Of a stretch of DNA of 64,000 nucleotides, positions 18,779-27,391 are shown piece after piece. The translations under genes and the position numbers were made by a program. The notes under the pieces were generated by a model. It was not told the origin of the DNA. It saw only the letters and a list, made by a program, of their open reading frames with translations, and made no database searches. The DNA is taken from positions 1 to 64,000 of the forward strand of contig NZ_VDHJ01000001.1 of the NCBI RefSeq assembly GCF_006334925.1, written 5' to 3'. The first letter of the stretch is position 1. Every line of letters starts with the position of its first letter. Source of the DNA: Corynebacterium tapiri. GTDB lineage: Bacteria > Actinomycetota > Actinomycetes > Mycobacteriales > Mycobacteriaceae.

Positions 18779-20074
18779 GTGGCTCAAGACAACAACCAGA
18801 AGGCCGTACTGTCCTATCCCGGCGGCGAGTACGAGATGGACATCATGCGTGCCACGGAGGGCAACGACGGTGTCGTCCTGGGCAAGCTGCTGGGCGAGAC
18901 TGGCCTGGTCACCTTTGACCCGGGTTACGTGTCCACCGGCTCCACCGAGTCGAAGATTACCTACATTGACGGTGAGCAGGGCATTCTTCGCTACCGCGGT
19001 TACGACATCGCAGAGCTGGCAGAGAAGGCCACCTTCAACGAGGTCTCCTACCTGCTGATCAAGGGCGAGCTGCCGACCCAGGAGCAGCTGAGCCACTTTA
19101 ACAACGAGATCCGCCACCACACGCTGCTGGACGAGGACTTCAAGTCCCAGTTCAACGTCTTCCCGCGCAACGCGCACCCCATGTCCGTGCTGGCGTCCTC
19201 GGTGAACATTCTGTCCACCTACTACCAGGACCAGCTCAACCCGCTCAACGAGGAGCACCTGGACAAGGCAACCGTGCGCCTGATGGCCAAGGTGCCCATG
19301 CTGGCTGCTTACGCCTACCGCGCCTCCAAGGGTTCGCCCTACATGTACCCGGACAACTCCCTGAACGCGCGCGAGAACTTCCTGCGCATGATGTTCGGCT
19401 ACCCGACCGAGCCGTACGAGGTCGATCCGGTACTGGTCAAGGCCCTGGACAAGCTGCTCATCCTGCACGCTGACCACGAGCAGAACTGCTCCACCTCCAC
19501 GGTGCGCATGATCGGTTCCGCGCAGGCCAACATGTTCGTCTCCGTCGCCGGCGGCATCAACGCTCTGTCCGGCCCGCTGCACGGTGGCGCAAACCAGGCC
19601 GTTCTGGAGATGCTCGAGGACATCCAGAATAACCACGACGGCGACGCCACCGAGTTCATGAACAAGGTGAAGAACAAGGTGGACGGCGTTCGCCTCATGG
19701 GCTTCGGTCACCGCGTGTACAAGAACTACGACCCGCGTGCGGCGATCGTCAAGGAGACCGCACACGAGGTGCTGGAGCACCTGGGCGGCGACCACCTGCT
19801 CGACCTGGCAATGAAGCTCGAGGAGATCGCACTGGCTGATGACTACTTCATCCAGCGCAAGCTCTACCCGAACGTCGACTTCTACACCGGCCTGATCTAC
19901 CGCGCCATGGGCTTCCCGACGGACTTCTTCACCGTCCTGTTCGCCATCGGCCGCCTCCCGGGCTGGATCGCTCACTACCGCGAGCAGCTGGAGATGAACA
20001 CCAAGATCAACCGTCCGCGCCAGATCTACACCGGCGAGACGCAGCGCCCGTTCGTGCCGCGTGACCAGCGCTAA
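18779..20074 (+). CDS. gltA: Citrate synthase
   Basis: 431 residues, GTG start with GAAAGG 7 nt upstream. Type II (hexameric class) citrate synthase condensing acetyl-CoA and oxaloacetate. Active-site regions seen: DHEQNCSTSTVR with its His, the catalytic His in GPLHGGANQAVLEML, and MGFGHRVYKNYDPRA. The first 40 residues form the N-terminal beta domain of the type II enzyme. Codon usage is strongly biased to GC-ending codons, consistent with high expression. Confidence 0.97.
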   Translation: MAQDNNQKAVLSYPGGEYEMDIMRATEGNDGVVLGKLLGETGLVTFDPGYVSTGSTESKITYIDGEQGILRYRGYDIAELAEKATFNEVSYLLIKGELPTQEQLSHFNNEIRHHTLLDEDFKSQFNVFPRNAHPMSVLASSVNILSTYYQDQLNPLNEEHLDKATVRLMAKVPMLAAYAYRASKGSPYMYPDNSLNARENFLRMMFGYPTEPYEVDPVLVKALDKLLILHADHEQNCSTSTVRMIGSAQANMFVSVAGGINALSGPLHGGANQAVLEMLEDIQNNHDGDATEFMNKVKNKVDGVRLMGFGHRVYKNYDPRAAIVKETAHEVLEHLGGDHLLDLAMKLEEIALADDYFIQRKLYPNVDFYTGLIYRAMGFPTDFFTVLFAIGRLPGWIAHYREQLEMNTKINRPRQIYTGETQRPFVPRDQR

Positions 20075-20098
20075 TACCGCTTAACGTAGCGCGTTGAG

Positions 20099-20136
20099 GG
20101 GCCCCTAGTTGTGGAGAGATTCCACGCTGGGGGCCT
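20099..20136 (+). terminator. gltA terminator hairpin
   Basis: GGCCCCTAG (20100-20108) pairs with CTGGGGGCC (20127-20135) with one mismatch, and an inner GTGGA/TCCAC stem (20111-20125) extends it. There is no clear T-run. Confidence 0.55.
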
Positions 20137-20282
20137 GTGCGTTGCCGGGGTGGCGTGAGGCTGGGGCGGGATTTTGCGATTGCTTTTATATACTGGGTGC
20201 GACCTCGCCTGCCGTACATGCCTGAGGTAGGTATGGACAGGCGCTGAGAACTGACGTCAATTCCGCAAGGAGAACCCCCGCC

Positions 20283-20651
20283 ATGGAGCAGTCGGAGAAA
20301 CCGCATATCGAGGTGCCCGACACCCCAGCACCTGCCGAGCTCGTCATCGAGGACCTCATCGTTGGCGATGGAGCAGAGGCTAAAGAGTCTGGCATGGTCG
20401 AGGTCCACTATGTGGGCGTCGACTACGCCACTGGCCAGGAGTTTGACTCCTCCTGGGACCGCGGTCAGTCCATCGAATTCCCCCTTAACGGCCTGATCGC
20501 TGGCTGGCAGGAAGGCATCCCCGGCATGCGCGTTGGCGGTCGCCGCAAACTGACCATCCCGCCGGAGCTTGCCTACGGCCCCGCCGGTGGCGGTCACCCG
20601 CTAGCTGGCTTGACGCTCGTATTCATCATCGATCTTCTGCGAGCTGAGTAA
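20283..20651 (+). CDS. FKBP-type peptidyl-prolyl isomerase
   Basis: 122 residues, a single FKBP domain (about 30-121): VEVHYVGVDYATGQEFDSSWDRG, GLIAGWQEGIPGMRVGGRRKLTIPPELAYG and a LVFIIDLL C-terminus, with the drug-pocket aromatics conserved. No signal peptide, so cytosolic. AAGGAG precedes the start. C. glutamicum has a similar gene directly after gltA (fkpA). Confidence 0.95.
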   Translation: MEQSEKPHIEVPDTPAPAELVIEDLIVGDGAEAKESGMVEVHYVGVDYATGQEFDSSWDRGQSIEFPLNGLIAGWQEGIPGMRVGGRRKLTIPPELAYGPAGGGHPLAGLTLVFIIDLLRAE

Positions 20652-20682
20652 AAGCCCTTCCTTTTAGGGCACAATGGTGGGT

Positions 20683-21552
20683 ATGAGCAACACGCCGATA
20701 CCCACCTTTTCGCTTATCGACGGTGCTGAGATGCCGCAAATCGGCTTTGGCACCTACAAACTGCACGGCGATGAGGCCGTGCGCATGGTCCGCGAAGCCA
20801 TCGCCGCAGGTTACCGCCACATTGACACCGCTTCCCTCTACGACAACGAGGGGGCCGTTGGGCAGGGAATCCGGGATGCTATCGCTGCCGGTGATGTGAC
20901 GCGCGAAGAGCTCTTCGTGGCCACCAAGGCCTGGAACAACGAGCAGGGCAAGGACGAGATCCCGCAGGCATTCCGCCGCTCCCTGGCTCGCCTTGGTCTG
21001 GATTACCTGGACTTGTACCTCCTGCACTGGCCGTGGCCGCAGCGGGGACTGTACAACGAAAGCTTTGAGGCGATGGCCAAGCTGCAGGGCCTCGGCGACG
21101 TGCAATCCATCGGTGTGTGCAACTTCTACGAGGAGGTCCTCCAAGACCTCGTGGACGCCACGGGAGTGACCCCGGCGATTAACCAGGTGGAGATGCACGT
21201 GGGATTCAGCCAGGCGCCGCTGCGTCAGCTGCACTCCGAGCTGGGCGTGGTTGGCCAGGCCTGGGCCCCGCTGGGTAGGGGAGTGCTGATGGAAAATCCC
21301 GAGGTGCGCTCAATTGCCGCCAACCACGGTGTGTCTGAGGCCCAGATTGTCCTCGCCTACCTGCTGAACAAGGGAGTGTCGGTGATCCCGAAGACGGCGA
21401 CGCCTGCACGCCTGTTGGAGAACGCGGCAGCGGTTGACATCGAGTTGGAGCCGGCGGAGCTTGCTTCCCTGGATGCGCTCGATGGTGTGGAGGGAATCGG
21501 TCGCCTTTCTGGTGATCCGCGCGAGTTCCCCGGTGAGGTGCGTCAGAACTAG
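20683..21552 (+). CDS. Aldo/keto reductase (AKR5-like)
   Basis: 289 residues from ATG 20683 (an ATG 9 nt upstream is also open). A TIM-barrel NADPH-dependent oxidoreductase of the 2,5-diketo-D-gluconate reductase group. The catalytic tetrad is visible: Asp in HIDTASLYDNE with its Tyr, Lys in FVATKAW, and His in LYLLHWPWP. The cofactor region is VSVIPKTATPARLLEN. The physiological substrate is unknown. It is followed by a terminator. Confidence 0.94.
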   Translation: MSNTPIPTFSLIDGAEMPQIGFGTYKLHGDEAVRMVREAIAAGYRHIDTASLYDNEGAVGQGIRDAIAAGDVTREELFVATKAWNNEQGKDEIPQAFRRSLARLGLDYLDLYLLHWPWPQRGLYNESFEAMAKLQGLGDVQSIGVCNFYEEVLQDLVDATGVTPAINQVEMHVGFSQAPLRQLHSELGVVGQAWAPLGRGVLMENPEVRSIAANHGVSEAQIVLAYLLNKGVSVIPKTATPARLLENAAAVDIELEPAELASLDALDGVEGIGRLSGDPREFPGEVRQN

Positions 21553-21565
21553 TACCCCACCTTTC

Positions 21566-21601
21566 ACCCCGCATGCCGCCATGGCACGCGGGGCTTTTTA
21601 T
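21566..21601 (+). terminator. Terminator after aldo/keto reductase
   Basis: CCCCGC (21567-21572) pairs with GCGGGG (21588-21593), with an inner TGCC/GGCA pair, followed by CTTTTTATTTT. Confidence 0.88.
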
Positions 21602-21605
21602 TTTC

Positions 21606-21660
21606 TGGGGGTGTCGCAGGGGGTGGGGGATAAATGCAGGTGGACATGGTTTTAGGGGGT
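21606..21660. promoter_or_regulatory. Cluster of RamA-like G-run boxes before mctBC
   Basis: Four boxes of the form (A/T)GGGGG(T/A) at 21606-21612, 21618-21624, 21624-21630 and 21654-21660 lie 145-200 nt before mctB. RamA activates the mctC operon in C. glutamicum, as I recall; these boxes fit its G4-6 consensus. This is a motif match only. Confidence 0.5.
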
Positions 21661-21804
21661 GGGTGCTCCCAGTGATTCTTAAGTTTTTTCGCATTTCGTG
21701 GACGCAGGTGTGTGTCGCACGTTACCTTTTTCTGTTAGTGGAGTGATGTAACGCACAAGAGGTGATCTTCATCTCGTGCGCCACACAAAGAAAGGTAAGA
21801 CTTC

Positions 21805-22167
21805 ATGGGAAGTGCACCCGCCAGCAATGGCTCGACCTCAGTAGCTGTGTCGCAGCGGCGACAACCTACGGCTGAGGATTTCCTCGCAATGCAAAAGAGC
21901 TCAGAATTTGGCGAGCTGCGTTCAGCCTTTCGCGGATTCACCATCCCGATCGCCATCGCAGCCTTGGTGTGGTTTGTGGGCTTCACCCTCGCAGCCATGT
22001 ACTTGCCCGAGGTCATGGCACGGACAGTGCTCGGCCTGAACCTAGGGATCTGGTTGGGCTTTGCGCAGTTCTTCACCACATTCCTGATCACCTGGGTGTA
22101 CATCGGCTACGCCAACAAGAACTTTGAACCGCGCCAAAGCGCAATTCGCTCGAAGATGGAGGGCTAA
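21805..22167 (+). CDS. mctB: DUF485 membrane protein MctB
   Basis: 120 residues: a polar N-terminal 45 residues (QPTAEDFLAMQKSSEFGELRS), then two membrane segments (about 50-70 and 85-107). DUF485 proteins are small partners of acetate-type sodium:solute symporters. It is 3 nt from mctC, matching the C. glutamicum mctB-mctC arrangement. Exact role unknown; probably an accessory to the transporter. Confidence 0.92.
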   Translation: MGSAPASNGSTSVAVSQRRQPTAEDFLAMQKSSEFGELRSAFRGFTIPIAIAALVWFVGFTLAAMYLPEVMARTVLGLNLGIWLGFAQFFTTFLITWVYIGYANKNFEPRQSAIRSKMEG

Positions 22168-22170
22168 CGC

Positions 22171-23829
22171 ATGATTGTGAACCATCTCGCTGCCGATGGT
22201 GCAGCTGCAGAATCCTCTGCGGGTAACCCCGTCCTCAACATCATCGTCTTCGTAGCCTTCATTGTGGTCACGATGTACTTCGTGTCTCGTGCTGGCAAGA
22301 CCACGAGCGAGGCCTCCGACTTTTACACCGGTGGAGCCTCCTTCTCGGGAACTCAGAACGGCCTGGCAATCGCGGGTGACTACCTCTCAGCGGCATCGTT
22401 CCTGGGCATCGTCGGCGCCATTGCGCTGACCGGATATGACGGCTTCCTGTACTCGATCGGCTTCTTCGTGGCCTGGCTGGGTGCGCTCCTGCTCGTGGCA
22501 GAGCCGCTGCGTAACGTCGGCCGATTCACCATGGCGGACGTGCTCTCCTTCCGCCTGCGCCAGAAGCCGGTCCGGCTGGCTGCGGCCTTTGGCACCCTCT
22601 TCGTCTCGCTGTTCTACCTCATCGCCCAGATGGCCGGCGCCGGCTCGCTCGTCGCCGTTCTGCTGGACATCCACGACGTGTTTTGGCAGGGGGTCATCGT
22701 CGCCGTCGTGGGCGTGATCATGACCTTCTACGTTCTCGTCGGTGGAATGAAGGGCACGACCTACGTGCAGATGATCAAGGCTGTCCTCCTGGTGACCGGT
22801 GTGGTCATCATGGTCGTGCTGGCTTTCATCATGGCCAAGGGTGGCCTGGCCGCCCTCCTGGATCGGGCAGTGGACGCGCACGCTGCGTCGGCAACCCTGG
22901 CCAAGAAGGGCTACGAGGCCCAAGACATCCTGGAGCCGGGTCTGAAGTACGGCAAGACTGCGACCAGCAAGCTCGACTTCATCTCGCTCGGCCTCGCCCT
23001 GGCACTTGGTGTGTCCGGTCTGCCGCACGTGCTGATGCGCTTCTATACCGTGCCGACCGCCCGCGAGGCCCGCAAGTCCGTGACCTGGGCGATCATCCTC
23101 ATCGGTTCCTTCTACCTGATGACGCTCGTGCTGGGCTACGCCGCCGCAGCCTTCGTCGGCCCGGACCGCATCCTGGCCGCACCGGGCGGTGCCAACGCCG
23201 CCGCGCCGCTGCTCGCCCTCGAACTGGCCGGCCCGATCTTCATGGCCATCATCGCAGCCGTCGCATTCGCCACAGTGCTCGCTGTGGTGGCCGGCTTGTG
23301 CATCACGGCATCGGCTTCGGTGGCACACGACATCTACGACGCAGTGATGCGTGACGGCAAGGCCTCCGAAGAGGATCAGGTGCGCGTCTCCCGCGTGACC
23401 GTGGTGGTCATCGGCATCGCCTCCAGCGTGTTGGGAATCCTGGCGATGCAGCAGAACGTGGCCTTCCTGGTCTCCCTGGCATTCGCCATCGCGGCCTCGG
23501 CAAACCTGCCCACGATCCTGTTCTCCCTGTACTGGAAGCGCTTTAACACCACCGGTGCCGTGGCCTCCATGTACACCGGACTGCTGTCCTGCCTGTTGCT
23601 GATCTTCCTGTCCCCGGCCGTTTCCGGTTCGGAGACCGCGATGTTCTCCAACGCAGACTGGGCGATCTTCCCGCTGTCCAGCCCGGGCATCGTGTCCATC
23701 CCGCTGGGCTTCCTGGCTGGTGTGATCGGCACCTACCTGGGCAAGCCGGACAATCTCGACGCGTTGCAGGCCGAGATGGAGGTCCGCTCGTTGACTGGTG
23801 TCGGAGTGGAAGCTCCCGTCGACCACTAG
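22171..23829 (+). CDS. mctC: Monocarboxylate:cation symporter MctC
   Basis: 552 residues, about 13 membrane segments, sodium:solute symporter family, acetate-permease (ActP) branch. ASDFYTGGASFSGTQNGLAIAGDYLSAASFLG near the start (residues about 45-75, split by description) and LPHVLMRFYTVP near 285 are family hallmarks. Takes up pyruvate, acetate and propionate in C. glutamicum. A 485-codon ORF on the other strand is a GC shadow. Confidence 0.95.
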   Translation: MIVNHLAADGAAAESSAGNPVLNIIVFVAFIVVTMYFVSRAGKTTSEASDFYTGGASFSGTQNGLAIAGDYLSAASFLGIVGAIALTGYDGFLYSIGFFVAWLGALLLVAEPLRNVGRFTMADVLSFRLRQKPVRLAAAFGTLFVSLFYLIAQMAGAGSLVAVLLDIHDVFWQGVIVAVVGVIMTFYVLVGGMKGTTYVQMIKAVLLVTGVVIMVVLAFIMAKGGLAALLDRAVDAHAASATLAKKGYEAQDILEPGLKYGKTATSKLDFISLGLALALGVSGLPHVLMRFYTVPTAREARKSVTWAIILIGSFYLMTLVLGYAAAAFVGPDRILAAPGGANAAAPLLALELAGPIFMAIIAAVAFATVLAVVAGLCITASASVAHDIYDAVMRDGKASEEDQVRVSRVTVVVIGIASSVLGILAMQQNVAFLVSLAFAIAASANLPTILFSLYWKRFNTTGAVASMYTGLLSCLLLIFLSPAVSGSETAMFSNADWAIFPLSSPGIVSIPLGFLAGVIGTYLGKPDNLDALQAEMEVRSLTGVGVEAPVDH

Positions 23830-23857
23830 GTCGTATTCAGGCAATTCGGTGACTAAA

Positions 23858-23888
23858 GCCGTCGATACGCGTTATGCGTACCGGCGGC
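23858..23888 (+). terminator. Hairpin after mctC
   Basis: GCCG (23858-23861) pairs with CGGC (23885-23888) and inner TACGC/GCGTA (23866-23880). There is no T-run; it lies between mctC and the GTG at 23905. Confidence 0.4.
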
Positions 23889-23904
23889 ATTAGCATTACT
23901 GCTC

Positions 23905-24720
23905 GTGTTTACAACTTCGCGCCCCGCTGTGACCGCTGGCTTAAGCCTCGTGGTCATCTGCGCCCTGTGTGCAGCGGCCTTGACGTGGTTTCTCGGGCGT
24001 TCCGACGCCCCGCGCTCCCTCGGGTCACCCGCCACAACGACGGTGACGGTGGCGGCCCGCCCGGGAGTAATCCCCCAGCCGGAGCGGCCGGATCCCAGCG
24101 TGGTGGAGTTTAAGAAGAACGCCACGGGCTCCCAAGCCACGCTGTTGCGTCTCGACGATGGTTCCCACGTTGGTACCGCCACCGAGCGCTTCGCTCGCCC
24201 CGCGCTGAGTCTGGCCAAGCTCTACGTTGCCTACTATGTCTTCGAGCACGGCACGGAGGACGAGCAATACGACGCGGTCATGATGATCAGTTCCTCGGAC
24301 GATGAGGAAGCCACGCGGCTGTATGAAAAGTATCCCGAGTCCATCGACCGCGTGGCCGATGAATTCAACCTGTATTCCACGCGCGGCTCTGAGGAGTGGG
24401 GGACCTCGGTGACTTCGACCTACGATGTCACGCGCTTCATCGCAGCCCTGATCAAGGCGGACAAGACCCACCCGATCCTCGTGGCGATGGCGCTTTCCGG
24501 GCCTGTGGCGGCCGATGGCTATGGCCAGGACTTTGGCACGGCAAAGCTGCCCGGAGCGCAGGGAACCAAGTGGGGATGGTCCAACGACCTCTCCCTGCAC
24601 TCCTCGGTGACCTTCGGGGAAAACTACGTGGCCGCCGCCGCGGTGACCGGCTCGGCCGACGACCTCACCGCGTTTGCCGAGGTCCAGCTCGGCAAGCTAG
24701 CCGAGCAGGCGAGTAGCTAG
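23905..24720 (+). CDS. Exported beta-lactamase-fold-like protein
   Basis: 271 residues, GTG start without a strong ribosome binding site. An N-terminal membrane anchor or signal (9-30) is followed by a linker (31-68) and a globular domain. SLAK (102-105) looks like the SxxK nucleophile motif of serine beta-lactamases and PBPs, SDD (131-133) stands where SDN is expected, and KWG (222-224) where KTG is expected. I therefore infer a divergent serine hydrolase or pseudo-enzyme acting in the envelope. It is convergent with and overlaps the next gene by a shared CTAG stop. Confidence 0.65.
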   Translation: MFTTSRPAVTAGLSLVVICALCAAALTWFLGRSDAPRSLGSPATTTVTVAARPGVIPQPERPDPSVVEFKKNATGSQATLLRLDDGSHVGTATERFARPALSLAKLYVAYYVFEHGTEDEQYDAVMMISSSDDEEATRLYEKYPESIDRVADEFNLYSTRGSEEWGTSVTSTYDVTRFIAALIKADKTHPILVAMALSGPVAADGYGQDFGTAKLPGAQGTKWGWSNDLSLHSSVTFGENYVAAAAVTGSADDLTAFAEVQLGKLAEQASS

Positions 24721-25655
24721 TTCAGCGTGGAGGAGATCTGCTGGGCGATCTTGACACCCTGGCTGATCTGCTCCCCGCTAATCGACGACCCGTTGACCGT
24801 GATGTCAGGGAACTGACCCGGGTTGGGGGAGACCGCTACTGGGGTGGACTGCTTTGGCTGGGTAGTGGAGGCGGCCGGCGTGCTGGTTGCTGGCGTGCTC
24901 GGGGCGGTGGTGTGGGCAGCCTTGCCCGGCGTCCACTGGCCCCAGTCCTCGCGGTAGACGTTGTTGATGTCTACGCCGATGCCAGCAACCTTGTCCTTGT
25001 CGATGCGGATCTGGTGCAGGTGGGCATGCGGGTGGATCTTGCCGTTAGAGCCCCAGTTGTGCTGCCAGAAGTAGGCGCCGATGCCGTCGCTGATAGCCCA
25101 GTTGATCACGTTGTAGTTGCCGTAGATGCCGAGCTTGAGGCCGGCCTTTTCCAGAGCAATGCCGAAGGCCTGCAGGTACGGCTTGATGAGGGAGTCGTAC
25201 TGCTCGCGGCTCGGGTTGTCGTCGATGGCCACGTAGACAGGCACGCCGGTCGGGCCGCCGGCTGCAACGTGGAAGGTGATGGCCTGCGGCGCGTGGACAG
25301 CTGCGCCCGCTGCTCCCTGCTTCCAGTCCGCAGTCTCGTTCTTGCCGAACTGATAGACCGACGCCACGGCCAGGCCGTTGGCGGCAAAGTCTGCGGTTTC
25401 GGTGGCGGTGACCGGCTTGCCGATCATCCACTCCGCGCCCGGACGGCGCGCCGACACGTAGCGCACCGCGCCGATGTGGCCGGCGTTCTTGACGGCTTGG
25501 GCCGACGGTACACCAGCTGCGTAGTCGATGACGGTGCCGAGAACTCGCTGGTCGGCCATGGCTACGCGGGGAAGGGCGGTGGCAGCTGTTCCGGCTAGGG
25601 CAGAGGCAGCGGCGATCTTAAGCAAGCCGCGTCGAGAAAAGGACGGGGAGGGCAT
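24717..25655 (-). CDS. Tat-exported glycoside hydrolase-like protein (DUF1906)
   Basis: 312 residues. A twin-arginine signal (SRRGLLK, with the hydrophobic stretch to about residue 34). The domain (about 38-235) starts LGTVIDYAAGVPSAQAVKNAG and contains VPVYVAIDDNP and LGIYGNYNVINW, as in Rv2525c-like DUF1906 proteins with a glycoside hydrolase-like barrel. Then follow a Thr/Pro/Ser-rich linker (about 240-275) and a short C-terminal helix. Role in cell-wall biology is likely but not shown. Confidence 0.85.
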   Translation of the reverse strand: MPSPSFSRRGLLKIAAASALAGTAATALPRVAMADQRVLGTVIDYAAGVPSAQAVKNAGHIGAVRYVSARRPGAEWMIGKPVTATETADFAANGLAVASVYQFGKNETADWKQGAAGAAVHAPQAITFHVAAGGPTGVPVYVAIDDNPSREQYDSLIKPYLQAFGIALEKAGLKLGIYGNYNVINWAISDGIGAYFWQHNWGSNGKIHPHAHLHQIRIDKDKVAGIGVDINNVYREDWGQWTPGKAAHTTAPSTPATSTPAASTTQPKQSTPVAVSPNPGQFPDITVNGSSISGEQISQGVKIAQQISSTLN

Positions 25656-25999
25656 GTGTGCCTACCTTCGCTGGTGATGGAGTGGCGGGATGAGCCCTAT
25701 GAGGGCAGTAACATCTGGAACTTTAGCAACATTGGTGACATTGCGAAACGTGTGTAACAGGATCGAATTTCCGGGTGCTAGGGAGCTGCGGCGGATTTGA
25801 GGTGCTAGGTGCAGAGCTCTAAAGGAATAGGACCAAAGGGCGCCATTTTTGGCGCTAGAGCTCTAAAGGGCCACTCCTTTGGTCCAATTCCTTTAGAGCT
25901 CTGGCGGAGAAAGTGAAACCGCTGTGGACTTTGCATAGTTGCAGGTCCACAGCGGCCGAAGTATTGCCGGGCACTGATATGCGACCGGCTGAAATTTTG
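25656..25999. other. Intergenic region holding an inverted-repeat element
   Basis: 344 nt between the DUF1906 gene and tRNA-Arg, without a gene. Its centre is the hairpin element at 25813-25902. A 74-codon minus-strand ORF across it is discounted because it simply reads the repeats. Confidence 0.6.
25813..25902. repeat. 90-bp inverted-repeat element with a third internal repeat copy
   Basis: The left arm 25813-25839 and right arm 25876-25902 are 27 nt each and complementary at 26 positions. The outer 13 nt, AGAGCTCTAAAGG, recurs directly at 25857-25869 inside the loop, so the right arm can pair with either copy. A small hairpin GCGCC-N6-GGCGC (25840-25855) sits between. Neither flank has a long T-run. 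It lies about 100 bp from the 3' end of tRNA-Arg. Confidence 0.9.
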
Positions 26000-26072
26000 T
26001 GCCCCAGATTGGATTCGAACCAACGACACCCGCTTTAGGAGAGCGGTGCTCTATCCCCTGAGCTACTGGGGC
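26000..26072 (-). tRNA. tRNA-Arg (anticodon CCT)
   Basis: A 73-nt cloverleaf on the minus strand: acceptor GCCCCAG/CTGGGGC, D-arm GCTC...GAGC, anticodon loop CTCCTAA giving CCT for AGG codons, variable loop, and T-arm GGTTCGAATCC. The 3' CCA is not encoded. Confidence 0.96.
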
Positions 26073-26224
26073 GGATCAACTCCGAACTTTCCGCTTAAGG
26101 GCGCTCGGTGTCTGTAGAGTCAACCCTAAACCATGGCCTGGCCTGGGTGGAATCAGGGGCAACTTTGCGGTTCGGGATGCGTTGAAGGTTGTTCAACATG
26201 CAAGGGAAGGGGGGTGACTCCTTG

Positions 26225-27391
26225 ATGCCTAGGCTCCTCGCTGCGGCGTATTTTCTCATCGCCACCTGCGGGGCAATGACGCACATTGCGATCACGCTGC
26301 ACTTCGCGGGACTCGGGCGCGGAGAAGCCCTCGTCGCAGCGGTGCTCGTATCTGGGGTGTGCGCGCAGGTATTCGTGGCGCCGGTCCTGGCACCATTGTT
26401 CGACATATTCCACGTGCGCCACGTGATCGCAGGCAGCCTCACTCTCGAGGCCGCAACGCTTGTTATCCTCGCGCTATTCCCGCAACCAGCAGTGCTCATC
26501 GCCGGAAACCTCGTTGCCGCCGTCTTAAGCGGGCTCTCGATTCCAGCGCTCTTCACCCTCGCCGAGGACGGCAGGGCCGAAGAAGACCAAGCCAAGGTAT
26601 TTTCGATGCTGGACACGGCACGCCTCGTCGGAAGCTTCGTTGGCCCAGCGATTGGCGGTGTGCTCCTCGACGCAGCCTCCATACGCCTCGCCCTGCTCAT
26701 CGAATCCTCAGCACTCATCATTGCGCTGCTCACGATCGCCGCAGCCGCCAGGGGCCACCAGCAAACAACCTCACGAATTACCCAGCGCCCCGCCCAAAGC
26801 TTCCTGGCTAAGATCATCGAGGCCCCACGCCTGCTCTTGGGTACCTCGGTCGTGCGCGAGGCGATGACCAGCATCTGGGCGGCGATCATCTTCACCTCGA
26901 TGTACAACGTCGCCCTGGTCTTCTACGCCACGCAGACCCTCAACGTCAGTGGCCTCGGCTTTGCACTCATAGCTCAAGCATTCATCGTCGGGCGAATCGC
27001 CGGCGCCGCCGCTTCCTCCCGCCTCACCAACGACAACGCACTCCCAGCGCTCCTGGTCAGCGGCGTCGTGATGGGCCTAGGGATCGGCATCCCCGGAATC
27101 CTGCCTTCGCTGTGGGTCTGCATCCCGTTGTTCTTCATCGCCGGCGCGTCCAACGGGGTGCAGGTCGCGGCCCTGCGCCTAGTGGTGGTCAACTCCGTGC
27201 CTGCGGACATCAAGCCCAAGGCGCTGTCGACGATGGGCAGCGTCAACAACTCCGCCATGCTCGTCGGCTACGTCGTGGGCGCTCCCGTCGTCGCCGCCCT
27301 CGGCCCAGCCACCACTCTCGCAGTAGCCGGCGCGGGCACCGTGGCGATGACTATCATTCCCCGGTTGCTCAGGGGCGTCGCTAAGCGTTAG
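26225..27391 (+). CDS. MFS transporter
   Basis: 388 residues from ATG 26225, chosen because GGGGGGTGA lies 7 nt upstream; TTG 26189 and ATG 26198 are also open. About 12 membrane segments with a central cytoplasmic loop near 180-205. The layout MPRLLAAAYFLIATCGAM and the loop FDIFHVRHVIAG (the MFS motif A position) fit a drug or metabolite exporter. Substrate unknown. Its 3' end overlaps mrx1 by 11 nt, convergent. Confidence 0.88.
   Translation: MPRLLAAAYFLIATCGAMTHIAITLHFAGLGRGEALVAAVLVSGVCAQVFVAPVLAPLFDIFHVRHVIAGSLTLEAATLVILALFPQPAVLIAGNLVAAVLSGLSIPALFTLAEDGRAEEDQAKVFSMLDTARLVGSFVGPAIGGVLLDAASIRLALLIESSALIIALLTIAAAARGHQQTTSRITQRPAQSFLAKIIEAPRLLLGTSVVREAMTSIWAAIIFTSMYNVALVFYATQTLNVSGLGFALIAQAFIVGRIAGAAASSRLTNDNALPALLVSGVVMGLGIGIPGILPSLWVCIPLFFIAGASNGVQVAALRLVVVNSVPADIKPKALSTMGSVNNSAMLVGYVVGAPVVAALGPATTLAVAGAGTVAMTIIPRLLRGVAKR

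Noticed and set aside
22387..23844. 485-codon ORF opposite mctC
   Set aside because: Low-complexity His/Gln/Asp composition and no known motif; shadow of a GC-rich transporter gene.
25805..26029. 74-codon minus-strand ORF over the inverted repeat
   Set aside because: It is only a reading of the repeat arms and part of the tRNA; no start signal.
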